From positions 1,152,947 through 1,216,946 of the forward strand of contig JAJEKV010000063.1 in the NCBI GenBank assembly GCA_021234155.1: DNA of 64,000 bases. Reading direction: 5' to 3'. The notes below the pieces were generated by a model, which was given only the letters and a program-made list of their open reading frames with translations, was not told where the DNA came from and ran no database searches. The position numbers and the translations under genes are program-made. Shown piece after piece: positions 56,420 to 64,000 of the stretch (positions are counted from its first letter, which is position 1; every line of letters begins with the position of its first letter). This stretch comes from Isoetes taiwanensis (lineage: Eukaryota > Streptophyta > Lycopodiopsida > Isoetales > Isoetaceae).

Positions 56420-57600
56420 TAATTATAGATTACCACGGCCTCAACAAAATTGTAGTGCACAATCGATACCTTCTTTCTTTGATTCTAGGGTGGCTTGAGC
56501 GGCTGCAAGGCGCATGATACTTCACTAAGATTGTAATGTCGAGTTCCTTGGTTATCACACCACACCTCAGGGTGTCTCCATGGATTTAGAGAAGGTTAGT
56601 ATTACATTTCTTGATTAAAAAACACCTTCATCAGTTAAGGATCTATAATACTTTTTGTAGTTTGCTCATTTTTGTTGACGTTTCATCAAATATTACTCGA
56701 AGAATGTCTTGTCTTTGACACATCTCACTAGGAAGAATGTTCCTTTTGCATAGACAGTTGAAGCTAAATTAATATTCATCACTTTGAAGCATGCATCCAC
56801 AGCGGCATCTGCTCTTGTACATTCTAATCCTTGGCATCCCTATGTTCTTAAAGTTAATGCCTCAAATTTTGCTCCATATAATTTCTTATACGGGAGAAGG
56901 ATGATCTTGAACTGTACCCGATTGCCTATCATTCACGGAAGCTACATGTTGCTGCAATCTACTATCCTATTTATGATAAGGAACTTCTAGCAATTATTGG
57001 CTGTTTTCAAGACTGGTGACAATTTCTTTAAGGCCTCCCTATCACAAACTGACTGTGTACACTAATTATTAAAGCCTGGAGTACTTTCAATCTACTCGAC
57101 TTCTCAAGCATCATTAGGCACGTGGTATATATGGGCATTATCCCACTTTGATTTTGTCATCAAGTTCAGCCTGACACACTTCAAGGGAAGTCAGATGCTT
57201 TTTCTCGCTTGACTTATTTAAAACCTAAGATAGGGGAAGCAACATTTGATCAATGATCCCAGGTCATTCTTAGTCCCGATCGATTATAGCTTCTTTCCAC
57301 TTCATTGCTCGAGAGCTGTCATGATAGCACTTTGCTGGAGGCGATTTGGACTGCACTTACCACATACCCCTTGGCACACAACATCCTCTCTCATCTTGGT
57401 TCAAACTCTCCCTCTGGCACTCTACCTCAGCAGTATGAAATTATATGTGATATTATAGATGACGATATAACTATTATATTAGTGTCGTCACTATGTGACA
57501 CCTACCATCAGGTATTAAAAAAAAAAACGAGTTTCACTTTTAGGCTAAAACTTAACATAACCAATGGCACAAATTATTGTGTTCACTTGTAGTGAAATAC
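56420..57600 (+). mobile_element. Degenerate Ty3/gypsy RT/RNase H fragment, plus strand
   Basis: RT start YHGLNKIVVHNRYLLSLILG and RLQGA-YFTKI at about 56430-56540, then GYHTTPQGVSMD-type text (about 56555), KTPSSVKDL, and RNase H LKHASTAASALVHSNPWHPY (56784) with [10 protein letters not shown]- and [11 protein letters not shown]-like pieces. A segment of RT has been deleted between YFTKI and the next block. The frame is broken many times. Confidence 0.75.
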
Positions 57601-58350
57601 TGGATGTAGGCAAACCTTTGGAGGAAGCTTGAGTCAGAAAGAAACATCGATGAACTGAGCAGTGATTTGATAAGGACCAAACGATGATAATCAAGTTTGT
57701 TGCAGAGATGTGATATAGGGAGGTCCCGATGAAGAATCCAAATAAGATTACCAACATAAGAAGGAGGAGCCTCCTGACCATGCAAATTAGCATATTGTCG
57801 ATAGCATTACTGGGCCCAAAGAAGATGATGCTGAAGATCATATTAAAGAGTCTGGAGTTTCTCAAGCCGAAGCTCGGCACTGGAATTGATAGAGTCGTAT
57901 CTAGAGGCAGTAAGAGACTAGTGAGGATGCTGACTAGGATTGATAAAGAATGGAGTATGGCCAATGGAAATATGTATTGAGTAGTTATAGGCAAACTCAC
58001 AGAATGGAAATTAATTGACTCAATCATCATGCTAGTAACTGATAAAGCCTGCTTAGTGCACTCTATCTGTCATTATTCTCTAGATAATGGGCAAAAGTCA
58101 ACGAGCGCTTGACATGCAGTAGCTCCAAAAGTTGCTTGCGATCAATGATAGTGGTGTTTGGCAAGCCTGAATCTTACCTACTTCCCGAAGAAGCAAATCA
58201 GATGTTCCTTCACTAGTGATGGTGATTTGTAAGGAATGAAATGAGCCATTATAGATAATTGATCAACAACGCCCATGGTGGCATTATGACTCCGTGAACA
58301 AAATCCATAGCAACCAAGCCTTGCACATGTGAATTGCTTGCTTCTTCATT
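57600..58350 (-). mobile_element. Ty3/gypsy integrase fragment, minus strand
   Basis: Minus-strand text at about 58290-58190 reads SHNATMGVVDQLSIMAHFIP, a clear match to the gypsy integrase core (VVDRLSKMAHFIP), followed by decayed FFRE and GLPKTI-like pieces to about 58130. It is opposite in orientation to the adjoining RT/RNase H fragment. Heavily mutated. Confidence 0.65.
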
Positions 58351-58919
58351 GAGCACCATTCCATGGAACAAAGTCCTAGTATAATGTTTCTGATTGGTAT
58401 GGTGCACTTAAATACTTTCCTTACATGATTGCATACATGTTCCCATGTACAACCTTAAGTCATAAAGTAAACCTTGTGGGGGTTCTACTCGCATAGAAGT
58501 CTTATCGCAAGGGATTTAATGAATTAATGACTGGTATACCAATTGGAGACTAGGAGAGTTCATTTTTCTATACAACAATTGCGAGATGAACTTACATATC
58601 AAGATCCATCATGAAACTTAGGGAGACAACACATTCCAAGTAATGTTGCAATCATAAAATTACAAGTAGTCCTTGTTAATCTTTGAATAATGTTTATGAC
58701 TAAAACATGTAAACGTGTGCTACTTAATACTAATTTTACTATTGTGATTCTGTCTGTAGTCAACAATTTACAAACCTCCCATCATTAAGTGCTTATCCAG
58801 GTCTAGAAGAATCTCATTCTAAAATTCTATGACTGACTTGTTAATACCAACTGGAAACTTCATAATCTTGCTAGATAATAGGCAGAGGTTGTTCGAGAGG
58901 CCACAATGTCGCACATTTC

Positions 58920-59480
58920 TCCTAATTTAAGCAACAACCCAATGCCAACAAAAAAGAGTCTAACAACTCTCTTGCATTTGATAAATTTTAATTTGATGCC
59001 TCAAGAATAAAAATGTGTCATCAGCATACTGGTTGCAAAGCTGTTCAGTACCATCATACATGGTTAGTCCTGTGATGACATGATCCTCCACTGCTAAAAG
59101 ATCAACTGAGACAATCCTTCTGCCATAGTGGTAAACAAGAAAGGTGCCAAAGGACAACCCTGTCTGGTACCCCTTCCTACAAAAAGAATAGAAGTTATTT
59201 TGCCAAGAAAGGTCACCATAGAATGGTTAGATATCAAGAGGTTCTTTTCCACTGACACAAAATCTTCTACACAGCCCAACGCAAGAAGCGTCTTACACAG
59301 CCAAATGCAAGAAGCGTCTTTTCTAGAAAAGACCAACTGACGTTGTCACAAGTCCTTTTGAAATCAAGTTTCACGTAAACTGCTCTCTGCTAAGATCTCT
59401 TAGCCCAATGCAGTCCTTCAAAAGCTGCAATAAATATTATTGAGAATACTCTTTCTGGAAGAAATCCAAATTGGATCTCA
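58920..59480 (-). mobile_element. LINE reverse transcriptase fragment
   Basis: Minus-strand blocks: YVKLDFKRT-like start (about 59380), GKITSILFVGRGTRQGCPLA (about 59200-59140), and QLCNQYADDTFLFLRHQIKI (about 59030), i.e. RQGCPLAP and YADD boxes. Frameshifts separate them. No ends were found; the LINE tail at 55921-56075 is on the same strand and could be its 3' end if the gypsy fragments inserted between, which is speculation. Confidence 0.75.
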
Positions 59481-59509
59481 GAGATGTGCTTTTGCAAAAT
59501 GGGTTTTAG

Positions 59510-59840
59510 GGCCATTTCCCACTCGCCATTAAGTTAAGTTAGGTTAACTGTTCGGTTATCTCTTAACCTAACTAAGAAAAAATTATGGTTTCCCATCGAG
59601 GTGGTTAAATTAGAGCTAACTTAATGAAACATGAAATTTGCGTTCCCATCATGCCCATTAAGTTAGTTTAAAAAAATTAAGTTAAAGGTTCGGTTGGTGA
59701 TCCACACTAGCACTTAAAGGGCTACGTTAAGTTAGCTTTAACTATGTTTGTTTCACACTGCCAGTTAAGCAGTTATGTTAAGTTAAAGATAGTTAAGAAG
59801 TTATATTGGTTAAAGATAGTTAATGTTTTGTTGATAGTTA
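59510..59840 (+). repeat. Stretch rich in TTAAGTTA words
   Basis: Many direct and inverted copies of TTAAGTTA/TAACTTAA, e.g. CCATTAAGTTAAGTTAGG (about 59529) and GTTAAAGATAGTTAAG repeats (about 59780-59830). Might be a decayed MITE; no termini or target duplication could be fixed. Confidence 0.45.
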
Positions 59841-62113
59841 ACATAGACAATTGTTAAGGATGTGGAGGCTTGAAAATTGCGGAAATTTAATTAACAAATG
59901 TGTTTTAATGCGAAGGCGGACCATTGATCTAAATCATAGGCGATTCAATTTAAACTATTAATGACTCCATGACTGTAATCAATGCAAAGCTTGGGCTTGT
60001 TCTTATTTTGGACTTGTTTTATTATATCTTAACTTGTTTTGGACTTTGCACATCGAAGGTCTAGGTTTTCATTGGCATTCATTGTATTTCAGATGGTCGC
60101 ATGCACTCTACGTTTCATCTTCATGGTTTTATCTTCATCTTCCTGCACTCTTTATCTTAAGAATTATCTTTATCTTCATCTTATGAACTCTTAATTATCT
60201 TAAGTGCATCTTAATTTCTTAAGATCATCTTCATGGTTTAATGCACTCTACGTTTCATGCCATGGTCCTATTTCACCTGCAAACACATTGCAACCATGGT
60301 TGTGTCTAAGCTACTTGAGAAAACAACAACAAATTACTGTAGCTCATTAAACACTTATTGAGCAAGGTCGGAATTGTGTTTAATGAGCCATTGCCATGGT
60401 CGCAATTGCTACAATGCAAGGTAGCTATAATGCCATGGTCGCAATTGCTACTGTAGCAAATAAAGTCGAAGATTATTGTATATGCATTGACCGAGCTTTT
60501 GTAGGGCAAATCTGTGAGAATTAAAAAATACTGGGTCATCACATATTGAAGCAGCATCACAAAACACTGATCGCAAACGTACAGGCTTTGACAAGACAGG
60601 ATGTTATTTCATTACACATATATGATCTTATGAGTCAGATTTATAAAAAAAGGGGAAGATCATGGTTATGTGGTTATAAAAAGGGGAAGTTCATGGCCAC
60701 ACATTCGAAGGACAAATATCAAAGGATACATGGACTATTTTTAACATATGCCATATGCCATATATGACAATTCCGATTATAATAGAGGAGGTATAGGCAT
60801 GATATTTGGGGCCAAACGTGATTGAAAATAGATATAGTGGCTTCTGCCGAATGCCGACTCCTAGTCGGCCGGAATGAAGCTAAGAAATCAGTAAGAAGTA
60901 TACAGATAAAAGCAGAGGGAGTTCTAAGGTTGATCGATTGCAGGATTAAGCACAACCTTTGGTTGTTCCTTGTGTTGTCGGGGCCTTATTACTGCACGAT
61001 TAGGTGCAGTCAACACTGCTACAGTACTGGGTCATACCCATTGCTACAGTGCTTGGTTTATTTATATTCCAATGGTTCATGTCATCACATTATGAATAGT
61101 TTGAATATTGCTATCTCAATAGAACTTGTCATCAATAGACATCATATCTCTTGAATTAAATCTTCAAATCAGTAGAACTAATTTGCTAACAAAATCGGCA
61201 TCAAAACTCCCCAAAATCTATCTGCATGAATGAAGCCTTTACCTGGAGCTGCCGGAACAGATATCTTCTCAGAAACCATTCGAACAGTTGTAGATCATAA
61301 CAGTTGTAGATATACTTAACAGGTTGTAGATATCTCGTAAAACCATTCTTCCTTTGCATCCTTCCTTGCATCCTTCCTTTGCATAACAGGGACAGTTGTA
61401 GATCATAACACTTGTGACCATAACAATTGTAGATATACCTAGTATCTGCAAAAATACAGGATATTTATCAGCAGATAGCTAGTATGAAAAGAAGCAAACA
61501 ACAACATATGAACCTGAACATCGATTCTGCAAACTTGACATGACTGATCAGCATCTATACCTTTGAAATACAAGTAGTAAAGCCAACTGAATATCATGCA
61601 AAGTGGATTACGTTCATTTGCCTTATGCACCCAATCACATTTACTCAATCATGCATCTACATCTAATATACATCTACCATCTAATATATTACATGCAATC
61701 TACATCTAATCGCCATCTACAATCTAATATATTACATGCAAATCGTAATCGCCATCTACATCTAATATATTACATGCAAATATAATAAACCAAAAGCCAT
61801 AGATTAATCGCAGATAATGCCATAGATTAATCTTGCAGATTTTGCCATAGATTAATCTTTTGCAGATATCGGAAAAAGAAGCAAAGATTATGTGGATCTG
61901 AATTAAACCTGAGTCTAAGACAAGTCCCCATCTGTAAATATACAAAACATATCTAAAGTTAGAGCACTTCAGAAAAAGCACAGAGGCTTTGCTAATGCTT
62001 GCAAAAAATATTACCATCTTCAAAAATTGAGAACAAGATATTGAGAAATGGACTTTCTTAATTCTTCTCCTAAAACAACAAACAAATTCAGCCTCTTCAA
62101 AAGGACCCTCTGC
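59841..62113 (+). other. Gene-free stretch with small repeats
   Basis: No supportable gene. Repeats: TGCCATGGTCGCAATTGCTA at 60390 and 60430; AGTTGTAGATCATAACA-type units at 61284-61437; three copies of a CATCTA...TAATATATTACATGCAA unit at 61668-61780; three copies of GCCATAGATTAATC near 61797-61857. The last ones lie just before the 3' end of the Harbinger transposase gene and may be part of that element. Confidence 0.5.
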
Positions 62114-63343
62114 TCATTCTTTCTTTGCTATATGCGGACCTCCAACTATGTTTTGAGCACGTCTAGCCAACCTTTCGGCCTCAAGTTCTTCTAGTTCTGC
62201 ATTCACATCTGCTTCACCTATATCAATGAGAACATTATGCAGTATGCAACATGCATGCGCGGTAATATTGGCATATATTGGTTTCATTTTCATCTTCCTA
62301 TCCAAAATCTTAAACTTTCCTTTCAATAGACCAAAGGATTGCTCAATAAACACACGAGCCTTTCCGAGCTCTTTGTTGAATTCCCGTTCAACAACCGTAT
62401 GCACGCGTCCTACCTTGTTAAGAAAAGAGACGAGAAGCCATGGGCTGCATGTATATCCCTTATCAGCCAACAAAATGGGTTTCACTTGTAGACCAAAATT
62501 AATGGTAACTACTGGTTCTTGCATAATTTCACAGTTTTGAATCCTTTGACGAATGCATGAGTTCTTCCAAACCCTTGAGTCATGAACACTTCCAGGATAT
62601 CCAATGTTAACATCAAGAAATCTGCGGTTACTATCACAAACAGCTTGTAAAATTATGCTAAATCTTTGTTTTCTATCATAATAATCTGCCCCGGTTGGGC
62701 CTGTAGGTTGCAAGATCTCCAAATGTGTACAATCAAGAGTCCCACAAACATTAGGAATCTTAGAAACAAGAGCAAATCCATTGATAATTTGCTGCATACC
62801 CTCGCCAACTGGAAATCTGATTACATCATTGAAGTTAGAGCAGACTGCTCTACAAGTTTCTACAAAAATTTTATGGGCAGTACTGACACCTATCCCAAAC
62901 TTCTCCGAAAGAACCAAAAAGTCAACACCTCTAAAAAGCTTATAGAATGTACATCCAACTCTAATGTGGACTGGAACAGCATCACGAAAGTTGGTATTAC
63001 ATTTCTGAACATCGTGTTCCAACCTTGCACATAACCAAAAAAATGTATCTTTCTTCATCCGAAAGTTTTGTTTCCACCTTGAATCATCGTAGTAACCCAA
63101 CATGAACTTGTCAAACCAAGTGAAGCTCCTTGGTTTGACCCACCATCTACCTTCTAATGACAACAACTCTTGTTCTACAAGCAAGTTTAGATCTAGGACA
63201 TGTTGTTGAACTAACTGCAGGTCTTCCTCTTCATTATCTTCCATCATAGCATTTAAATTTGCATCTGAAAACATTTGTTGGCCCCTAAAAATCATCGGCA
63301 AAGTTTGCCCTGCTAACATCAAAGTTGTTTCCTCTAAACTCAT
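62114..63343 (-). CDS. PIF/Harbinger transposase (HARBI1-like nuclease), intact
   Basis: Uninterrupted 409-codon frame from ATG 63343. A helix-turn-helix-like region at about 140-165 (LSEKFGIGVSTAHKIFVETC) is followed by the DDE nuclease fold. Acidic residues in family positions: D204 in CGTLDCTHLEI, D255 in GYPGSVHDSRVWKNS, D294 in PILLADKGYTCS, E334 in ARVFIEQSFGLLKGKF. The N terminus (1-70) is acidic, the C terminus has an Arg/Glu helix (ELEAERLARRAQNIV). Length is usual for plant Harbinger transposases. It catalyses excision and insertion, typically into 3-bp TWA sites, with a Myb-like partner. The likely partner lies 175 bp upstream on the same strand. Intactness suggests recent activity or domestication; terminal repeats were not found inside the window. 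Confidence 0.9.
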   Translation of the reverse strand: MSLEETTLMLAGQTLPMIFRGQQMFSDANLNAMMEDNEEEDLQLVQQHVLDLNLLVEQELLSLEGRWWVKPRSFTWFDKFMLGYYDDSRWKQNFRMKKDTFFWLCARLEHDVQKCNTNFRDAVPVHIRVGCTFYKLFRGVDFLVLSEKFGIGVSTAHKIFVETCRAVCSNFNDVIRFPVGEGMQQIINGFALVSKIPNVCGTLDCTHLEILQPTGPTGADYYDRKQRFSIILQAVCDSNRRFLDVNIGYPGSVHDSRVWKNSCIRQRIQNCEIMQEPVVTINFGLQVKPILLADKGYTCSPWLLVSFLNKVGRVHTVVEREFNKELGKARVFIEQSFGLLKGKFKILDRKMKMKPIYANITAHACCILHNVLIDIGEADVNAELEELEAERLARRAQNIVGGPHIAKKE

Positions 63344-63517
63344 TATTCTAACTACTGATCAGTGGAATTACTAGCCTTTTTAGTTTTCTCCAAGCCAGAT
63401 AAGCTCTAACCTACTCTCCTGCAACCTTCTTAGATCCTACTGAGAACCTGCAAGAAAGACATCCAAAACTTAGAACTCAAAGTAAATCTAGAATTTGAGA
63501 ACAAAAGTTATAAAACA

Positions 63518-64000
63518 TTATTCACCATCACTTGAGAAGCTGCGTGCAATTTTACGCCATGCATTTGCAATAGTTTTGAAATTCCTATTGAAATCCCTTT
63601 TCCGTTGCAACTTTTTCTGCTCTATTTCCAACAATGCTTGAGTTCGTTCCCTTCTCTCTTCCTTTGCATTCTTTATGGCCTCTACCAAATTCTTATTTGC
63701 CTCTAATATGGTGGCGACCAAGTTATTTCAATGGTTTTCCTCCTTTTTCGGATGAACCTATCTCACCTTTGCCTTGTGGATGGTGCTTAACAATTTGATC
63801 GGTTGCAATGTGTTTACCCTGCTTGTGTCAACTATGTTAGGTGGGTTCACATTGGGTCTTGATGATTGAAATGAATCCATGGCATCAAATATGCTACGAT
63901 GGAAATTTGGCAACTTTTTTTGCTTTCTTTCATCACTCGAAAGAGAGAAAAAATCTGGATTTCCAGTTTGTTTCTGAAAATCTTTCACACTCTTGTATTC
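63518..64000 (-). pseudogene. Harbinger-associated Myb/SANT-like protein, C-terminal part
   Basis: Minus strand, running off the right edge. YKSVKDFQKQTGNPDFFSL and SSDERKQKKLPNFHRSIFDA (63990-63880) match the segment after the Myb/SANT domain in plant Harbinger ORF1 proteins; the DNA-binding domain itself would lie beyond 64000. A Lys/Glu/Arg coil follows (KNAKEERRERTQALLEIEQK) and it ends SSDGE at 63518. Between 63760 and 63720 the frame changes twice (KGEIGSSEKGGKPLK lies in a third frame), so the copy is broken or mis-assembled there. It would help the transposase bind DNA and enter the nucleus. Confidence 0.6.

Noticed and set aside
57545-58030. 161-codon membrane-protein-like minus-strand frame
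   Set aside because: It overlaps decayed gypsy integrase text in another frame of the same strand; hydrophobicity is from AT-rich composition.
59510-59840. MITE with TTAAGTTA-rich termini
   Set aside because: No matching terminal inverted repeats or target duplication could be fixed; kept only as a repeat-rich stretch.
62226-63034. Plus-strand frames of 104 and 122 codons
   Set aside because: Antisense shadows of the Harbinger transposase.

Overview
The window looks like a transposon-rich, AT-rich stretch of land-plant nuclear DNA. Reasons: multi-exon genes with GT-AG introns, plant-type LINEs of two lineages, Ty3/gypsy fragments, an LTR remnant primed by initiator tRNA-Met, Helitron-like termini inserted at A/T, a tRNA-derived SINE, a PIF/Harbinger element and a trihelix-type DNA-binding gene. 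I cannot name the species. A large, repeat-laden genome (fern, lycophyte or gymnosperm type) fits, but this is inference. No prokaryotic, organellar, rRNA or CRISPR features are seen.

Layout. 0-6 kb: a charged coiled-coil exon (101-682), then a roughly 11-exon gene (1216-5159) encoding a coiled coil, a RING-like zinc finger, a linker made of small symmetric exons, and an FCP1/NIF-like HAD domain; then a small minus-strand ORF (5826-6089). 6-14 kb: tandem repeats, a GC-rich fold-back (9269-9458), a frameshifted secreted/membrane glycoprotein gene (10814-12476) and, convergent to it, an intact intronless trihelix/MADF-like gene (12979-14097, minus). 15.9-29.9 kb: nested retroelements. A degenerate minus-strand LINE (15.9-20.1 kb) is followed by a second LINE tail. 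A plus-strand LINE (20.75-24.78 kb) is split by a 370-bp LTR remnant and by about 1.6 kb of nearly pure polypurine DNA. Then come another LINE fragment, a gypsy RT/RNase H fragment and a minus-strand L1-like LINE with poly(A).

31-39 kb: a SINE, a palindrome cluster, a decayed gene resembling an unnamed transposase-like family (about 31.9-35.3 kb, plus), and tail-to-tail with it a second coiled-coil/RING/FCP1-like gene (39033-35639, minus). 39.4-43.7 kb: a retroposed insert with perfect 15-bp target duplications, an L1-like LINE carrying a 654-bp DNA transposon whose removal rejoins the LINE reading frame, and a candidate solo LTR. 46.35-54.68 kb: bounded by Helitron-like 3' and 5' termini in minus orientation, containing tandem repeats, possible captured exons and a LINE fragment. 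55.9-59.5 kb: a LINE tail, gypsy fragments in opposite orientations and a LINE RT fragment. 62.1-64 kb: an intact Harbinger transposase with its Myb/SANT-like partner running off the window edge.

The most interesting item is the pair of paralogous genes that join a RING-like finger to an FCP1-like HAD domain whose first motif reads D-x-N instead of D-x-D. One copy lies beside a transposase-like gene. Whether this family is host or element-borne is open.
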